Of a DNA stretch of 46,774 bases, positions 7,333 through 15,297 are shown in pieces. The notes under the pieces were generated by a model, which saw only the letters and a program-made list of their open reading frames with translations, was not told where the DNA came from and did not search any database. The DNA is from Actinomycetota bacterium (GTDB lineage Bacteria > Actinomycetota > Actinomycetes > S36-B12): positions 1 through 46,774 of the forward strand of contig JAFMFD010000011.1 of the NCBI GenBank assembly GCA_017856385.1, read 5' to 3'. The first letter of the stretch is position 1, and every line of letters starts with the position of its first letter. A program made the position numbers and the translations under genes.

Positions 7333-9888
7333 ATGAGCGCCTCCGAGAACATCACCCGGGCCGAGGCCGCGGAGCGGTCCGCACTGGTCGCCGTCGACTC
7401 CTACGAGGTCACCCTCGACGTCGCGACAGCCGAGCCGACCTTCCGGTCCGTCACGACGGTCCGCTTCACCTGCCGGGAACCCGGCTCTGCGACGTGGCTT
7501 GACCTCATCGCCGACCGAGTCGACTCCGTGGTGCTGAACGGCGAGGCGCTCGACGTCGAGGCAGTCGTGCAGGGCCCGCGGATCCTCCTGCCCGGGCTGC
7601 AGGCCGACAACGTCGTCACTGTCGATGCCACGTGCCTGTTCATGAACACCGGCGAGGGCCTGCACCGCTTCGTCGATCCCGTCGACGACGAGACGTACCT
7701 CTACACGCAGTTCGAGTCGGCGGACTCGCGGCGCATGTACGCCGTCTTCGAGCAGCCCGACCTGAAGGCGACCTTCCAGCTCACTGTCACCGCTCCGTCA
7801 CACTGGCAGCTAGTGAGTAACGCACCAAGCCCCACCCCGACCGACCACGGCGATGGCACCGCCACCTGGGCCTTCGAGCCGACCGCGCGCATGTCGACGT
7901 ACATCACCGCTCTCGTCGCCGGCCCCTACCACCGGGTCGAGGACTCCTACACCGGCCCGCACGGCACGTACCCGCTCGGCGTGTACTGCCGCGCCTCCCT
8001 GGCGCAGTACCTCGACGCCGACGACATCCTGCTGCTCACCAAGCAGGGCTTCGCCTTCTTCGAGGAGCAGTTCCAGACGCCGTATCCCTTCGGCAAGTAC
8101 GACCAGCTGTTCGTCCCCGAGTTCAACGCAGGGGCGATGGAGAACGCGGGGTGCGTCACCTTCCTCGAGGACCTGGTCTTCCGGTCGCGCGTGACCGACG
8201 CCGCCTACGAGCAGCGCGCGAACACGATCCTGCACGAGCTGGCCCACATGTGGTTCGGCAATCTCGTCACGATGAGGTGGTGGGACGACCTGTGGCTCAA
8301 CGAGTCGTTCGCCGAGTGGGCCGCCCACTGGGCGAATGTCAATGCCACCCGCTACACCGACGCGTGGACCACCTTCGCCAACCTGCGCAAGGCGTGGGCC
8401 TACCGGCAGGACCAGCTGCCCTCCACACACCCGATCGCCGCCGACATGGTCGACCTCGATGCCGTTCGCGTGAACTTCGACGGCATCACGTACGCGAAGG
8501 GGGCCTCGGCGCTGCGCCAGCTGGTCGCGTGGGTCGGCGAGGCGGAGTTCCTCGCCGGGGTGCGCAACTACTTCGCCAAGCACGCCTGGGGCAACACTGA
8601 ACTGCGAGACCTGCTGGTCGAGCTCGAGGCCACCAGCGGACGCGACCTGTCCGAGTGGACGCGCGAGTGGCTGCAGACCAGCGGGGTGAACCTGCTGCGT
8701 CCGTCGATCCGCATGGCCGATGACGACGTCATCGCCGGCGTCGTCATCGAGCAGGAGCCTCCGTCGGTGCCCGAGGGGATCGCACCCACCCTGCGGTCGC
8801 ACCGGGTCGGCATCGGCGTGTACGACCTGGCCGACAGCGCGCTTGTGCTGCGCGAGCGGGTGGAGGTCGATGTCGTGGGTGCGCGGACCGAGGTCCCGGC
8901 ACTGGCCGGGGCACGGCGCCCCGACCTGCTGCTGGTGAATGACGGCGACCTGACCTTTGCGAAGGTCCGTCTCGACGAGCGCTCCTGGCGCACGGCCGTC
9001 GAGCATCTCGGCAGCCTGTCCGACCCGCTCGCACGCGCCGTGATCTGGAGCGCCGCCTGGGACATGACCCGCGATGCGGAGGTCTCGACCGGCGACTTCC
9101 TGTCCCTCGTGCTGTCGGGCATCGGCGCCGAGACCGACATCGGCGTGGTGCAGGGCGTGCTGCGCCAGCTGCGCACCGCGATCGACGTGTACTCGGCACC
9201 CGGTCACCGCGACGAGTACCTCACCCGGCTTGCCGACGCCGCACGCCTGCACGCTCAGGAGTCGGCCGAGGGAAGCGACCGGCAGCTCGCCTTCGCGCGT
9301 GCGTTCGCCGCGGCGGCCACCACGCCGGAGCAACTCGGCACTGTGGCCGCGCTCCTCGACGGCTCCCTTGAGTGGGCTGGACTGGTGATCGACACCGACC
9401 TGCGGTGGTTCCTGCTCCAGCAGCTCGTCGGTGCCGGACTCCGGGAAGACGACGCCATCGAGGCTGAGGTGGCGCAGGACGACACCGCGACCGGTCGACG
9501 TCAGGCAGCGCTCGCCCGCGCCCTGCGTCCGACGCCGGCCGCCAAGGAGCTCGCCTGGGCCGCCATCCTCGACCGCCCGGACCTGCCGAACGCGATCATC
9601 GAGGCCACGATCGGCGGCTTCATGGATCCCGGACAGTCGGACCTGCTGCGTCCGTACCGGGACCGCTACTTCGCCGCCCTGCCGTCGGTGTGGCAGACGC
9701 GCACGATGGAGATCGCCCAGTCGGTGACGATGGGCCTGTACCCGATGTTCCTCGTCGAGGAGCAGACCCTCGCCGCGACGGATGCCTTCCTGGCGCAGGA
9801 CGGACTGTCGTCCGCGTGCCGGCGCCTGGTCACCGAGGGCCGCGACGGCGTCGTCCGGGCCATGCGGGCCCAGCAGGCCGACACCTGA
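7333..9888 (+). CDS. pepN: Aminopeptidase N, M1 family
   Basis: An 851-residue zinc metallopeptidase that removes N-terminal residues from peptides in the cytoplasm. The substrate-anchoring exopeptidase motif GAMEN appears in 'FNAGAMENAGCVTF'. The zinc site is His301-Glu302-x-x-His305 with Glu324 eighteen residues on ('HELAHMWFGNLVTMRW...LWLNESFAEW'). A Tyr for transition-state stabilisation probably lies in 'FDGITYAKGASAL'. The last ~330 residues form the helical ERAP1-like C-terminal domain. Length matches actinobacterial PepN (about 850). A TTG at 7321 in the same frame is a possible but less likely start. The gene ends 5 bp before a very long hairpin that may serve as its terminator. Confidence 0.95.
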   Translation: MSASENITRAEAAERSALVAVDSYEVTLDVATAEPTFRSVTTVRFTCREPGSATWLDLIADRVDSVVLNGEALDVEAVVQGPRILLPGLQADNVVTVDATCLFMNTGEGLHRFVDPVDDETYLYTQFESADSRRMYAVFEQPDLKATFQLTVTAPSHWQLVSNAPSPTPTDHGDGTATWAFEPTARMSTYITALVAGPYHRVEDSYTGPHGTYPLGVYCRASLAQYLDADDILLLTKQGFAFFEEQFQTPYPFGKYDQLFVPEFNAGAMENAGCVTFLEDLVFRSRVTDAAYEQRANTILHELAHMWFGNLVTMRWWDDLWLNESFAEWAAHWANVNATRYTDAWTTFANLRKAWAYRQDQLPSTHPIAADMVDLDAVRVNFDGITYAKGASALRQLVAWVGEAEFLAGVRNYFAKHAWGNTELRDLLVELEATSGRDLSEWTREWLQTSGVNLLRPSIRMADDDVIAGVVIEQEPPSVPEGIAPTLRSHRVGIGVYDLADSALVLRERVEVDVVGARTEVPALAGARRPDLLLVNDGDLTFAKVRLDERSWRTAVEHLGSLSDPLARAVIWSAAWDMTRDAEVSTGDFLSLVLSGIGAETDIGVVQGVLRQLRTAIDVYSAPGHRDEYLTRLADAARLHAQESAEGSDRQLAFARAFAAAATTPEQLGTVAALLDGSLEWAGLVIDTDLRWFLLQQLVGAGLREDDAIEAEVAQDDTATGRRQAALARALRPTPAAKELAWAAILDRPDLPNAIIEATIGGFMDPGQSDLLRPYRDRYFAALPSVWQTRTMEIAQSVTMGLYPMFLVEEQTLAATDAFLAQDGLSSACRRLVTEGRDGVVRAMRAQQADT

Positions 9889-9892
9889 CGCC

Positions 9893-9976
9893 CCCTCCCT
9901 GCTCGCGAGCGGGCGGTTACCGGGCCGGTGCGCCCGCACTTCGGCCCGGTAACCGCCCGCTCGCGGGTAGGGAGGG
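9893..9976. repeat. Long imperfect palindrome H1 between pepN and the DUF559 gene
   Basis: Two 34-base arms (9893-9926 and 9943-9976) are complementary except at two positions, around a 16-base centre that can form a small inner hairpin (GTGC-gccc-GCAC). The outer part contains CGCGAGCGGGC, shared with the second palindrome at 10989. H1 begins 5 bp after the pepN stop and also encodes the last ~19 codons and the TAA of the DUF559 gene on the minus strand. It could act as a bidirectional terminator, but its length and its shared sequence with H2 suggest a repeat family. There is no T-tract after either arm. Confidence 0.85.
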
Positions 9977-10870
9977 GTGCCAGCCCCTGAGCAGGAGGGC
10001 GGACCGGATCAACTCGAGCGCCTGCTGGGGCCGGTGGAGGTCCCTGCCGGTGAGCACGATGACGAGCCACCCGGCATCCTGCAGCAGGTTGCGGCGCACA
10101 GCATCGTGGCGTCGTTTGTCCTCGGCGAGGTGGACGGCCCCGTCGTACTCGACGATGAGCCTGAACTCCGGCCACGCGATGTCCGCACGCGCCAGCCACG
10201 ACCCGTGGTCGACGATGTCGACGTTGCAGTCGGGCCGCGGCAGGCCGGCATCGAGAATGTGGAACCTGACCACCGACTCGGCTGGCGACTCGGCTCGAGC
10301 GTCCATCCACGGCAGGACGCGCCGAGCCGACTTCACGCCGCGCCGGCCCCTTCCCCAGAAGACCATGCTCGACAGATCGCTCACGACGACGAGGCCGCGT
10401 CGCACGAAGTCATCCGCCATCGCCAGGGTGTACCCCGCGGGGACGCACGCCGCGCAGTCCAGCCACGTCCTCGCGGGCGTGGTCACGCGCACGCCGTCAC
10501 GGTCAACGACGTGGTCATCGGGAAGGAGCAGGCGTCGACCCCGTACGCCTGCTCGACGCTGCCGGTTGCTCTTCGGCAGGACGGCCACCGAAGCGGTGTC
10601 GTCGTCCCTCTGCCAGGCAGGCAGCGGCGCGCCCCAGATGCGAGCCGCGCTCAGGTCGGTGGCGACCGCCTCGGGGTTCGCCACCATGAGGACGCCCTGC
10701 AGTCGATTGCGCTCCTCGAGGGGAACACCGGCCGGCAGCCGCACCCCGCGCGTCGGGCGCGCGAAGCGACGATGCCGCAGCTGCTCGACGGTGAGACTGC
10801 CGAAACCTTCGGGGGTCACGACGAACGGATGGCGGGGGTCGGGGTCATATGCGGAGGCAGACATACCCAT
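9917..10870 (-). CDS. DUF559-domain (Vsr-like nuclease fold) protein with N-terminal wHTH/AbiEi-like region
   Basis: A 317-residue protein. The first ~150 residues ('GSLTVEQLRHRRFARPTRGVRLPAG...VTTPARTWLDCAACV') match the AbiEi-antitoxin-like region found in many actinobacterial DUF559 proteins. The C-terminal domain (about 195-300) has 'ARADIAWPEFRLIVEYDGAVHL', whose Asp and Glu fit the catalytic positions of Vsr/PD-(D/E)XK-related nucleases, then 'AVRRNLLQDAGWLVIVLTGRDL'. The final ~19 residues (HPSLPASGRLPGRSAGAPAR region) are encoded by palindrome H1, where the TAA also lies, so this tail is probably not part of the original fold. No Shine-Dalgarno is clear; the second Met at 10864 is an equally good start. 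The gene is an insertion-like unit between two convergent genes. Its biological role is unknown. Confidence 0.75.
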   Translation of the reverse strand: MGMSASAYDPDPRHPFVVTPEGFGSLTVEQLRHRRFARPTRGVRLPAGVPLEERNRLQGVLMVANPEAVATDLSAARIWGAPLPAWQRDDDTASVAVLPKSNRQRRAGVRGRRLLLPDDHVVDRDGVRVTTPARTWLDCAACVPAGYTLAMADDFVRRGLVVVSDLSSMVFWGRGRRGVKSARRVLPWMDARAESPAESVVRFHILDAGLPRPDCNVDIVDHGSWLARADIAWPEFRLIVEYDGAVHLAEDKRRHDAVRRNLLQDAGWLVIVLTGRDLHRPQQALELIRSALLLRGWHPSLPASGRLPGRSAGAPAR

Positions 10871-10913
10871 GTCATGTCATCGGCGTGGCCGCCGTGTCAC
10901 CGGGCCAGCATCA

Positions 10914-10949
10914 CCTGTGGACGGAGTCCCCCGCGCGATGCCCTGTGGA
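10914..10949 (-). promoter_or_regulatory. Paired TCCACAGG motifs upstream of the DUF559 gene
   Basis: Read on the gene's strand, TCCACAGG occurs twice (plus-strand CCTGTGGA at 10914-10921 and 10942-10949), 28 bp apart and 44-79 bp before the start. A similar pair lies upstream of ssb. Direct repeats at near three-helical-turn spacing fit a regulator binding site; the regulator is unknown. Confidence 0.4.
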
Positions 10950-10988
10950 GAACGCGCCGCCCCCCGGCGCAAGCACCCGACCCCGCCC

Positions 10989-11050
10989 CGCGAGCGGGCA
11001 CTTAGCGGGCGCTTTGCGGAGCAAAGCGGCCCGCTAAGTGCCCGCTCGCG
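10989..11050. repeat. Long palindrome H2 between the DUF559 and DUF5130 genes
   Basis: Perfect 22-base arms (10989-11010 and 11029-11050) enclose a second perfect inverted repeat, GCTTTGC-GGA-GCAAAGC (11011-11027), with one unpaired base between, so nearly 29 pairs can stack. The outer segment CGCGAGCGGGC is the same as in H1, and the right flanks are alike too (GCCCGCTCGCG followed by RGTARGGAGG). It ends about 16 bp from the DUF5130 stop and could terminate that gene. The inner halves of H1 and H2 differ completely. Confidence 0.85.
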
Positions 11051-11066
11051 AGTAAGGAGGAGGGTC

Positions 11067-11483
11067 TCAGGCGGGGTCGTCGAGGTGCAGCACCCGCGGG
11101 TGGCGCGCGTGCTCGGCGAGCATCACGATGCCCTCGCGCAGTCCGGCCGCGAGGTCACCGGCAGCGAAGCTGGACGTCATCGACAGTGCGGCCAGCTCGC
11201 AGGCCCGATCGTCGAGGTCGACGGCGACATTGACGCCCACGACGATCTCCAGCTGGCGTGCCGTCGGGCTCACCGCCACGAGGACGGTCGATGCGGGGTC
11301 CTGCAGTGCACCGTGCTCGGCGATCGCGGAGCCACGACCGTCGGGCAGGGGGCCGACGTAGAGCGCGAATCCGAAACCGCTGATGGTGCGGGCCTTCTCG
11401 AGGACGCCCTGCAGGCTGCGCCGGTCTGCCTGCGTGATCGGGGACAGCCCCGACTCGATCGCGGTCGGATCACCACCGGGCAC
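11067..11483 (-). CDS. DUF5130 family protein (TPM-like)
   Basis: A 138-residue soluble protein matching actinobacterial DUF5130: 'GFALYVGPLPDG', 'STVLVAVSPTARQLEIVVGVNVAVDLDDRACELAALSMTSSFAAGDLAAGLREGIVMLAEHA'. The fold resembles TPM-domain proteins; function is not known. GTG at 11483 was chosen because GGGAGG lies eight bases upstream; the in-frame GTG at 11492 would sit inside that Shine-Dalgarno. The gene overlaps the 3' end of the small membrane protein gene by 14 bp, so the two are co-transcribed. Confidence 0.77.
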   Translation of the reverse strand: MPGGDPTAIESGLSPITQADRRSLQGVLEKARTISGFGFALYVGPLPDGRGSAIAEHGALQDPASTVLVAVSPTARQLEIVVGVNVAVDLDDRACELAALSMTSSFAAGDLAAGLREGIVMLAEHARHPRVLHLDDPA

Positions 11484-11703
11484 TGACGCCACCTCCCGCC
11501 AGGGAGCCCGCGGGCGCGAGCTCGCTCGGCAGCCGCGAGGGGTCCGGGAGCGGGCGTGGGCTGGTCAGCAGCAGCGGGCCGCCCTCCTCGCCGGTGCCCG
11601 ACGCGGACCGCAGCCACATCGGCGCGCTCACGAGTGCGTAGAGGATGATGCCGAGGGTGATCGGCACCCCGAGGAACAGGCCTACGGCCAGCACTGGACT
11701 CAC
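11470..11703 (-). CDS. Small single-pass membrane protein, unknown function
   Basis: A 77-residue protein with one hydrophobic segment (residues 2-26, 'SPVLAVGLFLGVPITLGIILYAL') and a Pro/Gly/Ser-rich cytoplasmic or extracytoplasmic tail. I do not recognise a family beyond its frequent actinobacterial partnership with DUF5130. The GTG start at 11703 is preceded by TAGGGT at exactly 6 bp, so it is probably leaderless; that box overlaps the stop codon of malQ. It overlaps the DUF5130 gene and is likely to be co-expressed with it. Confidence 0.65.
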   Translation of the reverse strand: MSPVLAVGLFLGVPITLGIILYALVSAPMWLRSASGTGEEGGPLLLTSPRPLPDPSRLPSELAPAGSLAGGGVSARW

Positions 11704-11709
11704 GCCGAC

Positions 11710-11715
11710 ACCCTA
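11710..11715 (-). promoter_or_regulatory. -10 element (TAGGGT) for the small membrane protein/DUF5130 operon
   Basis: On the minus strand TAGGGT is followed by six bases (GTCGGC) and the GTG start at 11703. The first three bases of the box are also the TAG stop codon of malQ. Confidence 0.5.
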
Positions 11716-13896
11716 ATGGACCGCCCGCGTGAGCCTCTCCGCCTGCTCGGCCTCGGCCATGATCTCGGCCAGCAGGACCGGCCGACCGGACCCGTCGGCC
11801 AGCGGCACCCGCCAGTTGGGGTACTCCTGGTCAGTGCCCGGCTGGTTCTGCGCACGCCGGTCGCCCACGACGTCGGTCAGCCCGATGCCGACGAGGCGGG
11901 CGGGTGACGCCCCCACGGCCCGGTGCAACGCGATGACGAACTCGTCCAGGCCGGCGTCGGTCGCCAGGTCCGCATCCGCGCTCAGCCAGCCGTGCCGGCG
12001 CAGCACGTCGGCCCAGGCCACCCGGCCGGCAGCCGCGTGGGCTCGCTCCTCGGCCTCCGGCACCGTGAGCAGGCCGAGGTCGGCCCGGATGCGCACATGC
12101 TCGTCGCGCAGGTATCCCGCGGTGGGCGGCAGGTCATGGACGGTGACGCTCGCCAGCACATCGCGTCGCCAGTCATGCGGGTCACGGACGGTGCCGTCAT
12201 CCTGGTTCTCGAACCACAGGATGCTCGTGCCGAGGATGCCCCTCTCCGCGAGCGCCTGCTGGACCCAGGGCTCGACGGTGCCGAGGTCCTCGCCGACGAC
12301 GACGGCTCCCGCCCTATGCGCCTCGAGCATCAGGATGCTGAGCATCGCGTCGTGGTCAGACCGCACGAAGGTGCCGGCGGACGCTGGATGCCCGGCGGGC
12401 ACCCACCACAGGCGGAACAGGCCGATCACGTGGTCGATGCGCAGGGCCCCGGCATGCCGCAGGACGGTGCGGAGCATGTCGCGGAAGGGCACGAAGGCCT
12501 GCTCGGCGAGGGCATCGGGACGCCACGGCGGTTGGTGCCAGTTCTGGCCCAGCTGGTTGTACATGTCCGGAGGTGCGCCGACACCGATGCCGGGGGCCAG
12601 CACGTCCTGCAGCGCCCACGCATCCGCTCCCTCGGGGTGGACGCCCACAGCGAGGTCGTGCATGACCCCGAGGCGCATTCCCGCATCGACCGCTCGCCCC
12701 TGCACCGATGCGAGCTGGGAGTCCATCAGCCACTGCATCCAGCGATGGAAGTCGACGAGCGGCTCGTAGTCGTCGCGGAAGGCTGCCACCGCAGGACTCC
12801 CGGGATGGCCGAGCTCCTCGGGCCACTCGGACGGGTGGCCGTGGATGTCAGTGATCGCGCACCACGTCGCGAAGTCCCGCAGCCCTGGTCCCTGGCTCTC
12901 GACGTACGCCTGGTACGCCGCCTCGCGGACATCGTCGCGCCGGAGCACATGGATCGCCGACAGCGCTGCGCGCTTGACCGCCCACACCGCGTCACGATCG
13001 AGCAGGTCGTCCGTGTGGTCGAGCTGACGCAGGTGCTCGGCCTGCTCCTCGATGAACTCCGCACGTGAGCCGGCGAGCCGCTGCCACTCCGGGATGTCCT
13101 CGATGCGCAGGTAGATCGGATTGGCGAAGCGGCGCGTGACGGGCAGGTAGGGCGAGGACTGCATCGGCGGAACGGGTGATGCGGCGTGCAGCGGATTGAT
13201 GAGCACGAAGCCGGCACCGAGCCGCTCGGCACTCCACGCGGCGAGGTCGCCGAGGTCGTGCAGGTCGCCCAGGCCCCAGGACTGCGCCGACCGCATCGCG
13301 TACAGCTGCGTCATGAACCCCCACTGCCGGTCCCCGATCAGCGCATCCGGGTCGAGGCGCTCGGGGGCGACGACCACCGGGCTCGAGGCGGACATGGTCC
13401 CGCAGGCGGCGTGCACGGTGTGCCAACCGAGGGGAAGGCTTCCGGGCAGCCGGAAGCTCGCCTCGCCGACGCGGGTGACGTGGAGCTCGCCAGGCTCCGA
13501 GCCCCAGGCCCCCTCGACATCGACGGGATCGACCCAGTGGTCGATCTGGTCGAGCGCGAGGCGCTCCCCGCCCTCGAGCTCCAGCCAGCATTCGACAGGC
13601 TCGCCGTCGGGCACGTGCACCCACAGCCGCTGGTCCGCGCCCTGTCGCATGACGAAAACGGACGGGAGCATGCGACGCCAGTCGCGCAGCTGCCTGTCAC
13701 GCAGAGCGGCGGCGATCGCCTCGGGTGTGCTGACGTCGAGGCCGAGGGCCACGAGCACCGCGCTGACCGTCGCGGCACCGACCTGGACGAGGGTGCCGCC
13801 CTGGTCCCAGTACTCGGTGGCGACGCCGTAGGCATCGGCGAGCCGGCGCAGGTCCTCCGGGACGGGCTGCCATGCGGGGGCGTCGGGCTCGCTCAC
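11713..13896 (-). CDS. malQ: 4-alpha-glucanotransferase (amylomaltase, GH77)
   Basis: A 727-residue GH77 enzyme that transfers alpha-1,4-glucan segments in maltodextrin/glycogen metabolism in the cytoplasm. The GH77 core has 'LRIDHVIGLFRLWWVPAG' (nucleophile Asp), 'VVVGEDLGTVEPWVQQAL' (acid/base Glu), 'SPYLPVTRRFANPIYLRIED' and 'NQPGTDQEYPNWRVPLAD'. The N-terminal ~150 residues form an extra beta-domain, as in the long MalQ of actinobacteria and enterobacteria (about 700 residues). The GTG at 13896 overlaps the amidase stop (GTGA) and has GGAGG upstream, so it was chosen over the ATG at 13923. Confidence 0.93.
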   Translation of the reverse strand: MSEPDAPAWQPVPEDLRRLADAYGVATEYWDQGGTLVQVGAATVSAVLVALGLDVSTPEAIAAALRDRQLRDWRRMLPSVFVMRQGADQRLWVHVPDGEPVECWLELEGGERLALDQIDHWVDPVDVEGAWGSEPGELHVTRVGEASFRLPGSLPLGWHTVHAACGTMSASSPVVVAPERLDPDALIGDRQWGFMTQLYAMRSAQSWGLGDLHDLGDLAAWSAERLGAGFVLINPLHAASPVPPMQSSPYLPVTRRFANPIYLRIEDIPEWQRLAGSRAEFIEEQAEHLRQLDHTDDLLDRDAVWAVKRAALSAIHVLRRDDVREAAYQAYVESQGPGLRDFATWCAITDIHGHPSEWPEELGHPGSPAVAAFRDDYEPLVDFHRWMQWLMDSQLASVQGRAVDAGMRLGVMHDLAVGVHPEGADAWALQDVLAPGIGVGAPPDMYNQLGQNWHQPPWRPDALAEQAFVPFRDMLRTVLRHAGALRIDHVIGLFRLWWVPAGHPASAGTFVRSDHDAMLSILMLEAHRAGAVVVGEDLGTVEPWVQQALAERGILGTSILWFENQDDGTVRDPHDWRRDVLASVTVHDLPPTAGYLRDEHVRIRADLGLLTVPEAEERAHAAAGRVAWADVLRRHGWLSADADLATDAGLDEFVIALHRAVGASPARLVGIGLTDVVGDRRAQNQPGTDQEYPNWRVPLADGSGRPVLLAEIMAEAEQAERLTRAVH

Positions 13897-15275
13897 CAGA
13901 CCTCCGGGTGACGGGACGCCCACGGGCGGGCGTGCTCGATGCGGGCCGACAGGGCCAGCAGCTGGGCCTCGCGGTGCGGCCGCCCCACCAGCTGCACGCC
14001 GACGGGCAGGCCCGCGGCCGTCCAGTGCACCGGCAGCGAGACCGCGGGCTGCCCCGTCATGTTGTAGGGAGCGGTGTACGGCGTGAAGGCCTTCTGCATC
14101 TCGAAATCCCCTGCCGGGTCGTCATCGTCGCGCAGTCCCCCTACTGGGGCCGGCAGCTGCGCCAGTGTGGGAGTGATGACGATGTCGACATGGGCCGTGG
14201 CGCGTAGCGCGCGGTGGCTGGCCTCCTCCATCAGGCGCGCCGCCTCCTCCACCTCGTGAGCGGCAAGCGCGAGGCCTCGCTCACGGAGCCAGCGCGTCAG
14301 CGGGCGCAGGCCCGCGACCTGCGCGTCGTTCAGGGGGATGCGCGCAGCCCCAGCGGCCCACACGCGTTCGAAGACGGGGATCTGGTCGATGCTGACCGGG
14401 ACGTCGAGGTCGACCAGGCGGTGGCCCATCGACTCCAGCAGCAGGCAGGTGTCTTCCCACGCCGCGAGCACCTCAGGGTCGGGCACGGTGTCCGCGACGA
14501 CCGGGATTCCGCAACGGCCGATGACGAGCGACGGGACGTCGGCGTCGAGCATGCGCACGTACGTGTCGTCACGCTCGGCCATGACGCCGAGCAGGGCTGC
14601 CGCGTCGGCCACGGTGCGCGCGAGCGGCCCCATGACGGCGAGGCGGCCCGGTCCGTCGGGGAGCGGCCCGTTGGAGATCAGGCCGCGGGTCGGCTTCAGG
14701 CCGACGAGGCCGCAGCAGCTCGCCGGGATGCGGATCGACCCGCCTCCGTCGGACCCCTGGGCCACTGCGGCGAGACCCGCGGCGACCGCGACCGCTGCAC
14801 CGCCGCTGGATCCCCCGGCGCCGCGCGTCAGGTCCCACGGCGTGCGGGCGTGGGGGCCGATGTCGCTCTCGGTGTAGCACGGCAGGCCGAACTCCGGCGT
14901 CGTCGTCTTGCCCAGCAGGACGGTGCCGCCCGACCGCATCGCGGCCACGACGTCATCATCCGTCGTCGGCACGAGCTCCAGGACGGTCGTGCCGAACCGA
15001 GTGAGGACGCCTGCCGTCTGGTTGAGATCCTTGACCGGCACAACGACACCGTGCAGGACGGGCAGGCGGCTCGGATCCTCGGCCTGTGCCACCGCTCGGT
15101 CCGCTGCCGCGGCCTGCTCGAGCGCGAGGTCGTCGCACAGCAGCGCGTAGGCACCGACCGACTCGTTCAGTCGATGGGCGCGCTCGAGATAGTGGCGGGT
15201 CAGCTCGACCGCCGAGATCTCGCGGGTGCGGATCGCCGAGGCCTGCTCGAGAGCGGTCAGGTCGTGCAGCCCCAT
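13893..15275 (-). CDS. Amidase signature family hydrolase
   Basis: A 460-residue amidase-signature enzyme. The Ser-cisSer-Lys triad is visible: Lys in '[13 protein letters not shown]', the cis-Ser in '[16 protein letters not shown]', and the nucleophilic Ser in '[26 protein letters not shown]'. No GatB or GatC gene is near, so it is a stand-alone amidase rather than part of the tRNA amidotransferase. The substrate (amide, peptide amide or aryl amide) is unknown. It is the first gene of a pair with malQ (GTGA overlap). The ATG start is preceded by TAGGGT at 6 bp, so it is probably leaderless. Confidence 0.9.
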   Translation of the reverse strand: MGLHDLTALEQASAIRTREISAVELTRHYLERAHRLNESVGAYALLCDDLALEQAAAADRAVAQAEDPSRLPVLHGVVVPVKDLNQTAGVLTRFGTTVLELVPTTDDDVVAAMRSGGTVLLGKTTTPEFGLPCYTESDIGPHARTPWDLTRGAGGSSGGAAVAVAAGLAAVAQGSDGGGSIRIPASCCGLVGLKPTRGLISNGPLPDGPGRLAVMGPLARTVADAAALLGVMAERDDTYVRMLDADVPSLVIGRCGIPVVADTVPDPEVLAAWEDTCLLLESMGHRLVDLDVPVSIDQIPVFERVWAAGAARIPLNDAQVAGLRPLTRWLRERGLALAAHEVEEAARLMEEASHRALRATAHVDIVITPTLAQLPAPVGGLRDDDDPAGDFEMQKAFTPYTAPYNMTGQPAVSLPVHWTAAGLPVGVQLVGRPHREAQLLALSARIEHARPWASRHPEVW

Positions 15276-15281
15276 GGGTGA

Positions 15282-15291
15282 ACCCTAGGGT
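15282..15291. promoter_or_regulatory. Shared palindromic -10 elements (ACCCTAGGGT) for divergent leaderless genes
   Basis: The perfect 10-bp palindrome supplies TAGGGT on both strands. On the minus strand it lies 6 bp before the amidase ATG (15275), and on the plus strand 6 bp before the peptidase GTG (15298). The two -10 boxes share the central TA, so RNA polymerase cannot occupy both at once. Confidence 0.6.
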
Positions 15292-15297
15292 GGGCCG

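Noticed and set aside
7810-9939. A 709-codon minus-strand frame opposite pepN
   Set aside because: Shadow frame; pepN has GAMEN and HEXXH motifs in the sense frame.
13893-15275. GatA subunit of the Asp/Glu-tRNA amidotransferase
   Set aside because: It has the amidase triad, but no gatB or gatC is adjacent and the sequence fits stand-alone amidases.
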